Source: Phycisphaerales bacterium (GTDB taxonomy: Bacteria; Planctomycetota; Phycisphaerae; Phycisphaerales; UBA1924). From it: a stretch of 64,000 bases of DNA. The notes under the pieces were generated by a model, which was not told the DNA's origin, made no database searches, and saw nothing but the letters and a program-made list of their open reading frames with translations. The position numbers were made by a program, and so were the translations under genes. Every line of letters begins with the position of its first letter. Within the stretch, counting starts at the first letter, position 1. Shown piece by piece: positions 1-8,157 of the stretch. The DNA lies in NCBI GenBank assembly GCA_028289195.1, contig JANQQR010000007.1, positions 124,001 to 188,000 of the forward strand, in the 5' to 3' direction.

Positions 1-330
1 CTCCTCGAACGCCGTCGCGATCTGGTCGAATCGGTTGAGCCGGTCCTTGCGGTTCAGCACCAGGAGGAACCGCTGGAGGCTCTCGCTGATGCGGGCGCCG
101 CCGAAGATCGACTTGATCGCCGCTTCCTTCTTCTCCATCGCGATGATCTGCGAGTCGAAGAGGCCGCCCAGCTCGGGGAACTGGCGTGTGAGCTCGACGA
201 GCTCGTCGAGTTCCCCGCTCATCGCCTCGAGCGAGTCGCGCCCGCCGTCGGCCTCGATCAGCTCGAAGAGGCTCTGGGCGTAGACGCGATCGACGGCGTC
301 CGGGGGGGATTTGATCTGACCGACTGCCAT
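1..330 (-). CDS. atpH: ATP synthase F1 delta subunit (partial, C-terminus beyond window)
   Basis: Translating the minus strand from the ATG at 330 gives 110 residues that run off the left edge with no stop. The segment starts MAVGQIKSPP and contains the delta/OSCP hallmarks YAQSLFELIE near residue 18 and FLLVLNRKDRL near residue 90. The delta subunit joins the F1 head to the b-subunit stalk. It lies 34 bases downstream of atpF in the standard order b-delta, so it belongs to the same operon. The helical N-terminal domain is complete here; the C-terminal stalk-binding domain is missing because of the window edge, not because of a mutation. Family call is firm. Confidence 0.93.
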   Translation of the reverse strand, partial: MAVGQIKSPPDAVDRVYAQSLFELIEADGGRDSLEAMSGELDELVELTRQFPELGGLFDSQIIAMEKKEAAIKSIFGGARISESLQRFLLVLNRKDRLNRFDQIATAFEE

Positions 331-364
331 CGGAGTGGGCTCCTTGCAGGGGCGCGGGCTGGGG

Positions 365-982
365 TCAGCCGGCGTACTCCTTGCTGAACTGCTGCACCGA
401 CTCGTCGACCAGGCGGCGCTGGTCGTCGGCGTTCACCTCGCGCTGGAGGATCTTCTCGGCGACGCTCGTGGCGAGCGTGGCGGCCTCGTTGTAGATCTCG
501 CTGAGCGCGGCCCGCTTGGCGGCCTCGATGTTCCGACGCGCCGACTCGCGCATCTGGTTGAGCTCGACCTCGGCCTGCGTGCGCAGCTCCGCCGCGAGGC
601 GGGTCTGCTCGGCCTTGGTCTTCTCGATCATCTCGTTGGCCTCGGCCTTGGCGGCCGCGAGCGACTTCTCGTACTCGGCGAGCGCCTCATCGGCCTTCTT
701 CCGGGCGTCTTCGGCCTGGAAGACCTCGCTGCGGATGTGCCCCTCGCGGGCCTCGAGGCCCCCGAGGATCTTGGGCCACACCACCTTGGCGAGGATGAAG
801 AAGGCGGCGCCGAAAATGACCAGCGCCGAGATGAACGGCACGAGCTGGAACGCCACCGGGTTGGCTGCGCCGCCGTCGCCACCGGCTGCGCCGGCGGCGT
901 CATCGGCGGCGAGCGCGATCGCCGGGAGCGAGAGCACCGCCAGCGTCGCTGCGCTGCCGGCGAATCGGGAGATGCGTGACAT
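365..982 (-). CDS. atpF: ATP synthase F0 subunit b with N-terminal signal peptide
   Basis: The 205-residue product is the peripheral stalk subunit b of the F0 motor. Residues 1-25 look like a Sec signal peptide ending ALA-A, followed by a Gly/Ala-rich linker, one membrane helix at about 48-68 (FISALVIFGAAFFILAKVVW) and then a long charged coiled coil to the C-terminus, which is the stator arm that contacts delta. Ordinary b subunits are about 156-170 residues and have no cleavable leader, so the N-terminal 40 residues are an extension. A good ribosome site (GAGGTGA) lies just before the ATG. It sits between atpE and atpH in the expected order. Confidence 0.95.
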   Translation of the reverse strand: MSRISRFAGSAATLAVLSLPAIALAADDAAGAAGGDGGAANPVAFQLVPFISALVIFGAAFFILAKVVWPKILGGLEAREGHIRSEVFQAEDARKKADEALAEYEKSLAAAKAEANEMIEKTKAEQTRLAAELRTQAEVELNQMRESARRNIEAAKRAALSEIYNEAATLATSVAEKILQREVNADDQRRLVDESVQQFSKEYAG

Positions 983-1075
983 CGGTCACCTCGTTCTCGA
1001 ACGGAACAGTTCAGCGCCGGCGCGCGACAACGGATGCCGCGCGCCAGCGCCCGATCTCTCGGGGCGAGCCCGGAC

Positions 1076-1423
1076 TCAGATGAGGAAGATCGACAGCAGG
1101 CCGACGACGACGGCGAAGAGCGTCGCACCCTCGACGAGGGCGGCCGTGATGATCATGTTGGTGCCGATGGTGCCGGCGGCCTCGGGCTGGCGGGCGATGG
1201 CCTCGACAGCGCTGCCACCGATGCGGCCGATGCCAGGGCCGCCACCCATGATGGCCAGGCCGGCGGCCAGGCCGGCGCCCAGACCCTTGCCGATCGCGGC
1301 CAGGCCTTCGCCGGTGGAGGTCGCGGCGGTCGCGGCGTCCTGGGCCAGCGCCGGGTCGGCGGCCACGAGTCCAAAGGTAGTCGCAGCGGCGGCGCCGCCA
1401 ATCATCTTCCGGGTCTTCGACAT
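1076..1423 (-). CDS. atpE: ATP synthase F0 subunit c with N-terminal signal-like extension
   Basis: The 115-residue proteolipid forms the rotor ring. After an extension of about 37 residues that resembles a signal peptide (ending ALA-Q at 28), it has the two-helix hairpin: a Gly-rich first helix at about 45-70, the polar loop RQP at 78-80 and the second helix with the ion-carrying carboxylate Glu98 in ALVEGATLF. The side chains typical of sodium-type rings (Ser/Thr right after the Glu, Gln in helix 1) are absent, so protons are the likely coupling ion. Typical c subunits are 75-90 residues, so the extra N-terminus is unusual. The upstream site GAGGAAGGA supports the ATG at 1423. Confidence 0.95.
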   Translation of the reverse strand: MSKTRKMIGGAAAATTFGLVAADPALAQDAATAATSTGEGLAAIGKGLGAGLAAGLAIMGGGPGIGRIGGSAVEAIARQPEAAGTIGTNMIITAALVEGATLFAVVVGLLSIFLI

Positions 1424-1562
1424 CGTTCTCGTCCTTCCTCTTCGTTCAGAGGTTCGTGGGGTGAATCGTCGGCGGCGCGAGTGAGCGGCGCCGTCTGGGG
1501 TGTCAGTCTCGTTCTGTCTGGTCGCGGGGCCGACACGGCGCCCGCGATTCGGTCGGTGGTGG

Positions 1563-2504
1563 TTACTGCGTGACCGGCACGGCGGGATCGGTCTCGGCCG
1601 AGTGCCCCTCGTCGTAGTGCTCGGCGTGGGCGTGATCGTCGTGGTGGTGGTGCATCAACTGGGCGATGAACACCGTGGTGAGGAACATGAAGATGAACGC
1701 CTGGAGGAACGCCACGAACAGCTCGAGGAACATGAGCGGGACCGCGGCGAGGATCGACACCAGGGTGATGGGCGAGCCGAGAGGGAAGCCCAGCGCGTTG
1801 ATCCCCATGCCGGTGAACATGAGCAGCGTGGCCAGCAGCGTGTGGCCGGCGGTCATGTTGGCGAACAGACGCACGGCAAGGGCGAAGGGCTTGATGAACG
1901 TGCCCATGATCTCGACGGGGATCATGATGGGCGCCAGGTAGAGCGGCGCGCCACCCAGGAAGTGGGCGGCCCAGCCCTTGAGCCCGCTGGAGCGGAGCCC
2001 GTTTATCTGGATCACGATGAAGGCGATGATCGCCAGCGCCGCCGTCACGGCGATGTTGGCCGTGGCGGTGCCGCCGATGAACGGCGTGAACTTCAGGCCC
2101 GTCGCAGTCTTGATCAGGTACTGGAGGTCGACCAGGGGCACGAGGCCCAGGACGTTGTTGTAGAGAATGAAGAAGAAGAGCGTGAGCAGGAACGGCAGGA
2201 AGCGGTCCGAGTGGGAGCCCAGCTGCGGGCGGACGATGTTGTCACGCAGGTAGAGGACGACCACCTCGATCATCTGGGCGAAGCGGCCCTTGGTGACGAA
2301 GCGCTCGTTGCCCTCGGACTCGGCCCCGGTGCCGATCGCCTTGGCGGCGGAGCCGAGGGTCACGATCAGCAGCACGAGCACGACAACCATCGTGACCATG
2401 TTCATGCTGAGCAGGTGCGCGCCAGACTCGGTCGTCAAGAGCGCCTTGTCGACCACGTGGTCCATCGGGTTGGACCCGGCAGCTAGGAATGTCGAGAGAA
2501 TCAT
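1563..2504 (-). CDS. atpB: ATP synthase F0 subunit a
   Basis: The 313-residue multi-span protein is the F0 stator channel. The essential arginine is visible in LAVRLFANMTAGH, within the family motif around PFALAVRLFANM. I chose the ATG at 2504 because GGAGCAGG precedes it at ribosome-site distance; the frame stays open upstream to a GTG at 2543 (13 more residues), which is less likely. The extreme C-terminus is histidine- and acid-rich (MHHHHDDHAHAEHYDEG) after the last helix, which is not a normal feature of the family and may bind metal. Its position between the atpI-like gene and atpE is canonical. Confidence 0.95.
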   Translation of the reverse strand: MILSTFLAAGSNPMDHVVDKALLTTESGAHLLSMNMVTMVVVLVLLIVTLGSAAKAIGTGAESEGNERFVTKGRFAQMIEVVVLYLRDNIVRPQLGSHSDRFLPFLLTLFFFILYNNVLGLVPLVDLQYLIKTATGLKFTPFIGGTATANIAVTAALAIIAFIVIQINGLRSSGLKGWAAHFLGGAPLYLAPIMIPVEIMGTFIKPFALAVRLFANMTAGHTLLATLLMFTGMGINALGFPLGSPITLVSILAAVPLMFLELFVAFLQAFIFMFLTTVFIAQLMHHHHDDHAHAEHYDEGHSAETDPAVPVTQ

Positions 2505-2576
2505 CGCCGTGACGCCTGCTCCATACGGTCGGTAACTACACACGCCCTCGCCCGGTGAACGGGCCGACGGGGAGGA

Positions 2577-3086
2577 TCAATCCGATGATCGATCCGCGCT
2601 CGATCTGATGTGTGACGAGTACACCGCAACTTCACAGAGCAAAGCGGCGAAGTACCCGCCCGCGATCACCAGCCCAAAAGGCAGCGGCTCGGGTCGGGCC
2701 GCGAAGTATAGCAAGACGCTCAGAATCAGCACGGCCCCGAAGCTCACGCCCCGGGCCCCGAGCCAGACGAACGGCCAGCGCCCCAGGTACCGGGGCTTCC
2801 AGGGCCTCATCCACAGCAGCCCCGACGCCTTGGCGATCGCCAGGCCCAGCCACGCCACCCACGGCGAGGCCAGTTCGCGGGGCTGGGTCATGCCCACGAT
2901 CGCCAGAATCGCGGTCCCGAGGGCCGCGACGCCGGCGGCCCCGAGCCAGGCCGCCAGGAGCAGGCGGAGACCGGGCAGCGACAGCTGCGGGCCGACATCC
3001 AGCGCGCTGTGAACCTGGGCAAACCCCTCGGGCGAGGGGGCGGGCTCTTGCTCACCACTTGTCGTGGTCTGGTGGGTCACCGACAT
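2577..3086 (-). CDS. AtpI/UncI-like membrane protein of the ATP synthase operon
   Basis: The product is 169 residues: a 40-residue polar N-terminus, then about four hydrophobic spans. It has no strong motif I can name. Its place, between the atpZ-type gene and atpB, is where the poorly conserved small assembly protein AtpI (UncI) is encoded in many bacteria, and the size and span number fit. It overlaps the upstream gene by 35 bases, which suggests translational coupling. The start could be either of two adjacent ATG codons (3089 or 3086). Role in c-ring assembly or Mg2+ supply is inferred from position only. Confidence 0.6.
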   Translation of the reverse strand: MSVTHQTTTSGEQEPAPSPEGFAQVHSALDVGPQLSLPGLRLLLAAWLGAAGVAALGTAILAIVGMTQPRELASPWVAWLGLAIAKASGLLWMRPWKPRYLGRWPFVWLGARGVSFGAVLILSVLLYFAARPEPLPFGLVIAGGYFAALLCEVAVYSSHIRSSADRSSD

Positions 3087-3444
3087 CATCTCCGTCCCAG
3101 GGCTCGACGGACTCCCGCTCGAACCAGTCGTCGGGCTTGCCGTTCCGCGATTTGGGCCCGCCGCCCGGGCCCTCGGTCTGCTTGCCCCGCGGCCCGGTCG
3201 GGTGGGCACGACGGTAGGCATCGGCCGAGCTCTTGTTGAGGCGGACGGCCTGACGGATGAAGTTGTACCCGCCCCCGACGAAACCCATCGCCAGACACGC
3301 GATGAGCATCCAGGGCAGCGTCCCCCACCACTTGTCGAGCAGGAAGCCCAGCAGCGCCATCCCGGCGATCGACGCCGTGAGCTCGATCCCGAGCCCGGAT
3401 AATCGCCAGAGCTCCGAGGCGTCGGAATCGTTGGGCACGTGCAT
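3052..3444 (-). CDS. atpZ: AtpZ/AtpI-type F0F1 ATPase accessory protein
   Basis: The 130-residue product has the pattern of the ATPase_gene1 (AtpZ) family: GLGIELTASIAGMALLGFLLD, then KWWGTLPWML and a second helix ending FVGGGYNFIRQ, i.e. a two-helix membrane hairpin at about residues 15-75. The C-terminal 55 residues are polar and Pro/Gly-rich, ending in an acidic tail. In other bacteria the AtpI/AtpZ pair is encoded at the head of the atp operon and has been linked to assembly and divalent cation transport. It is the first gene of the operon here; only 41 bases separate its start from the divergent gene at 3486, so the operon promoter must lie there. Confidence 0.8.
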   Translation of the reverse strand: MHVPNDSDASELWRLSGLGIELTASIAGMALLGFLLDKWWGTLPWMLIACLAMGFVGGGYNFIRQAVRLNKSSADAYRRAHPTGPRGKQTEGPGGGPKSRNGKPDDWFERESVEPWDGDDVGDPPDHDKW

Positions 3445-3485
3445 CGCTGGGATTCTCCGGGGCGAACCCTAGCATCGTACGACCG

Positions 3486-3899
3486 ATGTATCTCTTCGTG
3501 CTCTATGCCGCGCTCGTGTGGGTCAGCGTGTTCTCTTTCCGGAGGCGCTGGCAGAGCATCCCCGTTCTGCTCCTGGGCGTGGGCGCGGTGTACGTCGCCG
3601 TGAGCCTGCTGAACTGGCTGTTCACCACCGAGGCGCCCGTCTTCGAGGGCCCACCCGCGCCCGGCCAGAGCGAGACGCACTCTTCCAGCCCGGTGATGCT
3701 CCCAATCGTGGGCTACGCCTACCAAGCGCTCATCCTGCTGGTCGGCCTGGCCCTCGCGGCGATGCCCCGCCCGGCACACATCAACGCCTGCCACCACTGC
3801 GGCTACGAGCTCACGGGCCTCGACTCGGGCACCTGCCCGGAGTGCGGCAAGACGTTCGACCCCAGGCGCCTCAAGGCGGGACCCGTGGCGCCGGCGTAG
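3486..3899 (+). CDS. Small membrane protein with C-terminal zinc ribbon
   Basis: The 137-residue protein has three hydrophobic spans (about 3-18, 25-46 and 78-98) and then a cytoplasmic zinc ribbon, CHHCGYELTGLDSGTCPECG, with two CxxC knuckles. This arrangement is common in Phycisphaerae and in this window recurs in the protein at 17381-18439. I cannot assign a function; zinc binding is likely from the four cysteines. It is divergent from the atp operon and its stop is one base from the convergent stop of the DUF368 gene. Confidence 0.75.
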   Translation: MYLFVLYAALVWVSVFSFRRRWQSIPVLLLGVGAVYVAVSLLNWLFTTEAPVFEGPPAPGQSETHSSSPVMLPIVGYAYQALILLVGLALAAMPRPAHINACHHCGYELTGLDSGTCPECGKTFDPRRLKAGPVAPA

Positions 3900-3900
3900 G

Positions 3901-5151
3901 TCAGTCGCCGGCGGGAACGATGCGGCGCTTGCGCAGCTGGACGTCGGCGAAGTGCAGCCCCAGCACAAGCACGGCCCCAATGAGCGCCGCGATCGACACG
4001 GCGGTCCAGTACCCGCCCGTGTCCGCATCGGGGATCGACTCGAGCACGACTCCGCCCGGGATGCGCAGCGCCCCAAGCATCACGCCGGTAAGGGCGGCCA
4101 TGGTGACATCGTGGGCGCGGTGCAACAGCCAGCTCACGACGCGGCTGAACAGAATCAGGCCAACGCCGACGCCGGCGAGGAAGGCGCCGAAGAACAGGAA
4201 GTCGCTGAGCGCTCCGCGTGCCGCGAGCTGCGTGAGCGGGTCGGGCTCGCGCCCGAGCAGCGCGCCGACGTGGCCGACGCAGCGATGGAGCGTGTTGAAC
4301 ACCGCCTGGTACTGCCCCAGGAACAGCAGCAGGAAGCTGCCGCTGACTCCCGGGAGGATCATCGCGCTGATGGCGATGGCGCCGGCGCCGAAGATGGCGA
4401 AGAGGGAAGCCCGCCGCTCGACGACGACCGCGAACTGCGGATCGGTCGCGAGCCACGCTTCGAGGGCCTCGTCTGATTCCAGAACCGTCACGCCGTTGAT
4501 CTCGCGCCCGGCGGTGATGCCCTTGGGATCGAAGACCACGAGATCGGATCCTCGCGAGAGGAGCGCATCGAGATCGGACTCGTCGCGCAGCTTCGCCGGG
4601 AAGAACTCGACGGCGGCCGGGGGGCTGTCTCCTTCGGCGCTGATGCGCTCCACGTCGATCCCCCCACCCCGCGCCCCGACGAACACCCACGACATCGAAG
4701 CCGCGACGAGCATCGCCGCCCAGATCTTCCACGTGTACTTCTTGGCCCGCGCCAGGGGCATCCAGCTGGACGCCAGGATCAGGCCGAAGAACAGTGCGTA
4801 GGTCGGGCCGGGTTCGTCTTCCATGAAACCGGTCACGAGCTTGCTGAAACCAACCATCGCGATCGCGATGCCCAGGCCCAGCGGGATCAGCACGTGCCAG
4901 TGGATCTGGCGCAGCGCCGCGATCGACTCTTTCGTGCGCCCCCGCGCGCCGAGGAAGAGGAACCGGGCGCTGAGGGAGCGGAGCGCCTCGATGAAGCGCT
5001 CGTAGATGCCACTGATGAACGCGATGGTGCCCCCGCTGACGCCGGGGATGACGTCGGCGATGCCCATCGCCAGGCCGCGGGTGAACAGCCCGAGGGCGTC
5101 GATCGGACCGCCGAAGCGTTCCTTGTGCGTGTTGGTGCGCTGGTGTTCCAC
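3901..5151 (-). CDS. DUF368 family polyprenyl-phosphate transporter
   Basis: The 416-residue polytopic protein carries the two signature half-repeats of DUF368: MGIADVIPGVSGGTIAFISG near residue 29 and SAMILPGVSGSFLLLFLGQY in the second half, consistent with an inverted-repeat transporter. Members of DUF368 (PopT) have been shown to recycle undecaprenyl phosphate across the membrane, so a role in envelope carrier lipid recycling is likely. Unusually, a soluble stretch of about 90 residues (roughly 165-255) rich in charged residues separates the two halves. It is divergent from galE, with 78 bases between the starts for both promoters. Confidence 0.85.
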   Translation of the reverse strand: MEHQRTNTHKERFGGPIDALGLFTRGLAMGIADVIPGVSGGTIAFISGIYERFIEALRSLSARFLFLGARGRTKESIAALRQIHWHVLIPLGLGIAIAMVGFSKLVTGFMEDEPGPTYALFFGLILASSWMPLARAKKYTWKIWAAMLVAASMSWVFVGARGGGIDVERISAEGDSPPAAVEFFPAKLRDESDLDALLSRGSDLVVFDPKGITAGREINGVTVLESDEALEAWLATDPQFAVVVERRASLFAIFGAGAIAISAMILPGVSGSFLLLFLGQYQAVFNTLHRCVGHVGALLGREPDPLTQLAARGALSDFLFFGAFLAGVGVGLILFSRVVSWLLHRAHDVTMAALTGVMLGALRIPGGVVLESIPDADTGGYWTAVSIAALIGAVLVLGLHFADVQLRKRRIVPAGD

Positions 5152-5229
5152 GGGTGGGCCGGGAGTCTATACCCTGCCCGAGTATCGGCCGGTTCGGGCC
5201 GAGCGCCCGCGAAGAAGGACGGAAGATCG

Positions 5230-6273
5230 ATGCAGATTCTCGTGACCGGCGGCGCCGGGTACATCGGCTCGCACGCCTGCAAGCGCCTGCTGCAGGACGG
5301 GCACGACGTCGTGGTGCTCGACAACCTGTACCGGGGGCACGCCGAGGCCATCGAGCGCCTGCGCACGATGGACGGGGTCACCGGCGACAGGCTGGTTTTC
5401 CACGAGGGCGACGTGGCCGACCGCGCCCTGCTCGACCGGATCTTCGCGCAGCACTCGATCGACGCCGTGCTGCACTTCGCGGCCCTCGCCTACGTGCGCG
5501 AGAGCGTGGACGAGCCCCTGAACTACTACCGCGCCAACACGGCGGCGGCCGTCGAACTGATCGGCGCGATGAGCAGCGCGGGCGTGCCCCGCTTCGTGTT
5601 CAGCTCAACCTGCGCGACCTACGGCGAGGCGCCGCCGAAGCTGATCCCCATCCGCGAGGACTGCCCCCAGGAACCGATCAACCCCTACGGCTGGTCGAAA
5701 CTCTTCATCGAGCGCATGCTGCGCGACACGCAGACGGCCCTCGGGCGCGCGGGCAAGCCGGTGCCGGGGATCGCGATGCTGCGTTACTTCAACGTGGCCG
5801 GGTGCGACCCCGACGGGCTGGTCGGCGAGGACCACGACCCCGAGACGCACCTGATCCCCATCGTGCTGCAGGTGGCGCTGGGCACGCGCGAGAAGCTGAC
5901 GGTATTCGGCACCGACCACGCGACGCCCGACGGCACCTGCGTGCGCGACTACATCCACGTGAGCGACCTGGTCGATGCGCACGTGGCGGTGATGAACAGC
6001 CTCGAGCCGGGTCAGTGCCGCGCCTACAACCTCGGGAACGGCAGCGGGTACTCGATCCGCCAGATCGTCGAGGCAGCGCGCCGCGTGACCGGCCACGCGA
6101 TCCCGACGGCGGACGGCCCCCGCCACCCCGGCGACCCGCCGACGCTCTTCTGCGACGCGTCGCTCATCGAGCGCGAGGTCGGCTGGAAGCCCCGCATCAC
6201 GGACATCGACGAGATCATCGGGACGGCGTGGCGCTGGTTCGAGTCGAATCCCAGCGGATACGCGGGCGCCTAG
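5230..6273 (+). CDS. galE: UDP-glucose 4-epimerase
   Basis: The 347-residue protein begins with the NAD-binding MQILVTGGAGYIGSHACK and has the SDR active-site parts SSTCATYG (Ser/Thr near 125) and NPYGWSK (Tyr and Lys near 150), the standard GalE layout and length. It interconverts UDP-glucose and UDP-galactose (or the N-acetyl forms) for surface polysaccharides. The ATG at 5230 fits the family N-terminus exactly; the frame is open further upstream but that part is not GalE-like. Its stop codon overlaps the convergent stop of the next gene by two bases. Confidence 0.95.
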   Translation: MQILVTGGAGYIGSHACKRLLQDGHDVVVLDNLYRGHAEAIERLRTMDGVTGDRLVFHEGDVADRALLDRIFAQHSIDAVLHFAALAYVRESVDEPLNYYRANTAAAVELIGAMSSAGVPRFVFSSTCATYGEAPPKLIPIREDCPQEPINPYGWSKLFIERMLRDTQTALGRAGKPVPGIAMLRYFNVAGCDPDGLVGEDHDPETHLIPIVLQVALGTREKLTVFGTDHATPDGTCVRDYIHVSDLVDAHVAVMNSLEPGQCRAYNLGNGSGYSIRQIVEAARRVTGHAIPTADGPRHPGDPPTLFCDASLIEREVGWKPRITDIDEIIGTAWRWFESNPSGYAGA

Positions 6274-6932
6274 AACGGGAACACAATCCCCAGGTAGACC
6301 ATAAGGCCGTCGCGCGCTGGGTTGTCGTCGCTGCCCGAGGTCGTGGCGTTGGAGATGTGGTGCCAGCGCAGGCCGGCGTCGAGGCGGGCCGGGCCGTCGC
6401 CCAGGCGGACGGTGCTTCCGAGGCCGAAGGTGGGCGTGAAGTTGAACTGTGTGCCGTCGTCGGGCACGTCGTCGAACGCGTAGAACACGCCGACGCCGGC
6501 CAGCCCGTAGACCGAGTACGACTCCTCGTTGAGAAAGTGCCAGCGGAAGTCGATCGAGAAGCCAGGGGCGCCGGTGTCCTCGCCCTCGTCCTGGAAGAAC
6601 GCCCAGCCCTCGAGCGACATGCCGAACTCGAAGTCCTGCGCCAGGAACGTGCCGGCGCGCCAGAACCCCATCACGTCGACAGATTCGTCGCTGATGCCCA
6701 CGCCCGCGCCGGCGGACCAGTGCCAGTAGCCGGGCTCGCCGAACGCCAGGTCCCGCGGGGCGTCGAGTTGCTCGTCGCTCGGAGCCTGGGCTTCGGGCTC
6801 GGCCGGGGCGTCCTGGGCGAACGAGGCGGGTGTGAACATGAGGCTCGCGCCGGGGAGCTGCGCCTCTTGTGCGCGGGCGCCGGCGTGGGTCGCGAGCACG
6901 GCGAGCGGGATGGCGAGTAGGGTTCGCGGCAC
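6270..6932 (-). CDS. PagL/acyloxyacyl hydrolase-like outer-membrane beta-barrel
   Basis: The product from the GTG at 6932 is 220 residues: a signal peptide (VPRTLLAIPLAVLATHAGARA), a Pro/Glu/Ala-rich linker, then alternating beta-barrel strands ending in a C-terminal Phe (VYLGIVFPF), as in outer-membrane proteins. The sequence RWHHISNATTSG close to the end matches the lipid A 3-O-deacylase (PagL) active-site segment with its His-x-Ser. It may trim or bind lipid A or another acylated lipid. An ATG at 6971 in frame would overlap the divergent slyX start and place the signal peptide internally, so the GTG is preferred. Confidence 0.72.
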   Translation of the reverse strand: MPRTLLAIPLAVLATHAGARAQEAQLPGASLMFTPASFAQDAPAEPEAQAPSDEQLDAPRDLAFGEPGYWHWSAGAGVGISDESVDVMGFWRAGTFLAQDFEFGMSLEGWAFFQDEGEDTGAPGFSIDFRWHFLNEESYSVYGLAGVGVFYAFDDVPDDGTQFNFTPTFGLGSTVRLGDGPARLDAGLRWHHISNATTSGSDDNPARDGLMVYLGIVFPF

Positions 6933-6969
6933 GAGCAGTTGAGTTTCCGTTCCGGAGTGAGGCCGACAC

Positions 6970-7176
6970 ATGGACGACGCAGCCAAGCGTATCGAAAAGC
7001 TGGAAGAAGCTCTGGCGTTCACCGACCGGGACACCGACCAGCTCGGCGAGCAGATCATCGAGGCCTTCCGGCAGATCGACGTGCTCCGGGCGAGGCTGGA
7101 CTCGATCGAGCGCCGCCTGACCAGCGTCGAGGAGTTCGATGCGAGCGATTCGGATGAGAGCGACGGCGGCTCCTGA
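6970..7176 (+). CDS. slyX: SlyX family small coiled-coil protein
   Basis: The 68-residue product is almost entirely a coiled coil (residues 5-52, with RIEKLEEALAFTDRDTDQLGEQ at the start) and an acidic Asp/Ser tail. The length, the N-terminal RIEKLEEALAF pattern and the FRQIDVLRARLDSIERRL heptads fit the SlyX family, whose function is not established. It lies between the divergent PagL-like gene and the convergent ABC permease gene. Confidence 0.8.
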   Translation: MDDAAKRIEKLEEALAFTDRDTDQLGEQIIEAFRQIDVLRARLDSIERRLTSVEEFDASDSDESDGGS

Positions 7177-7179
7177 GGC

Positions 7180-8157
7180 TCAGGCCTGCTCGATGCGCGG
7201 ATCGACCCAGCGGTACATCAGGTCGACGATCAGGTTAAACACGACCATCATGCCCGAGTAGATCAGGGCGATTCCCATGATCAGGAACAGGTCCTTGTTC
7301 TTGACTGCCCCGACGAAGTGCTGGCCGATCCCGGGAACGTTGAACACGCGCTCCACGACGAAGCTGCCGGTCATCGCGTAGGCGGTCGCCGGGCCGAGGT
7401 AGCTCAGCACGGGCAGGAACGCGTTCTTGAGCGCGTGCTTGTAGATGACGATCCGCTCGGGGAGGCCCTTGGCCCGCGCGGTGCGGATGTAGTCGGCGCC
7501 GAGGGTCTCGATCATGCCCAAACGCGTGAGCCTGGCGATATAGGCGGCGAACGGGAGGCTGAGCGTGAACGCCGGGAGCAGCGCGTTGGCGGCGTTGCCC
7601 CACGAGCCGACCTGCCCGACGCCGAGCCACACCGGGAAGACCATCAGCAGCACGGTGCCGATCACGAAACTCGGCAGGCTGATGCCGACCATCGCGACGA
7701 CGAGCGTGAGGAGGTCGGCCACGGAATTCGGGCGCAGCGCGCCGATCACACCCGCGCCCAGGCCGATCACGAGCGCGATCAGGATCGCCCCGAAGCCCAG
7801 CACGATGCTCACCGGCAGGCTGGAGGCGATGAGCTCGTTCACCGTCCAGTCCTCGTAGCGGAAGCTGGGGCCGAAATCGAAGATGTACTCCGGAGGGTTG
7901 CCCCGATCTCCCTTGAGCGTCTCGCGCACGTAGCGCACGCCGGTGACGTTATCGAGGTAGCCCACGTAGAACTCCACGGGGCTGTCGAGGTTGTACTGGG
8001 CGTTCATCGCCGCGAGCACTTCCTTCGGCGGAGCGCGCCCCTCGTCGCTCATCACCGCCGATCCCGGCAGCAGCCACGACAGCACGAAGGTGATCGTGTA
8101 GATAACCAGCAGGATCAGCGGCAGCTGCGCCAGGCGCCGGAGGATGAGGCCGATCAC
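7180..8157 (-). CDS. Oligopeptide-type ABC transporter permease (OppB/DppB family)
   Basis: The 325-residue inner-membrane permease has the OppB/DppB layout: an N-terminal span, a periplasmic loop (about 30-105), and five further spans with the cytoplasmic EAA loop ETLGADYIRTARAKGLPE that contacts the ATPase. The partner is the binding protein encoded immediately upstream (start of this gene overlaps its stop by four bases). Substrate is probably a peptide or similar small molecule. The second permease (OppC/DppC) and the ATPases normally found next are not in this window on this strand, because the next gene downstream is slyX on the opposite strand. Confidence 0.92.
   Translation of the reverse strand: MIGLILRRLAQLPLILLVIYTITFVLSWLLPGSAVMSDEGRAPPKEVLAAMNAQYNLDSPVEFYVGYLDNVTGVRYVRETLKGDRGNPPEYIFDFGPSFRYEDWTVNELIASSLPVSIVLGFGAILIALVIGLGAGVIGALRPNSVADLLTLVVAMVGISLPSFVIGTVLLMVFPVWLGVGQVGSWGNAANALLPAFTLSLPFAAYIARLTRLGMIETLGADYIRTARAKGLPERIVIYKHALKNAFLPVLSYLGPATAYAMTGSFVVERVFNVPGIGQHFVGAVKNKDLFLIMGIALIYSGMMVVFNLIVDLMYRWVDPRIEQA

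Noticed and set aside
5154..6920. A 588-codon plus-strand open frame over galE and the PagL-like gene
   Set aside because: It is an Arg-rich shadow; galE in the other frame matches the family over its full length.
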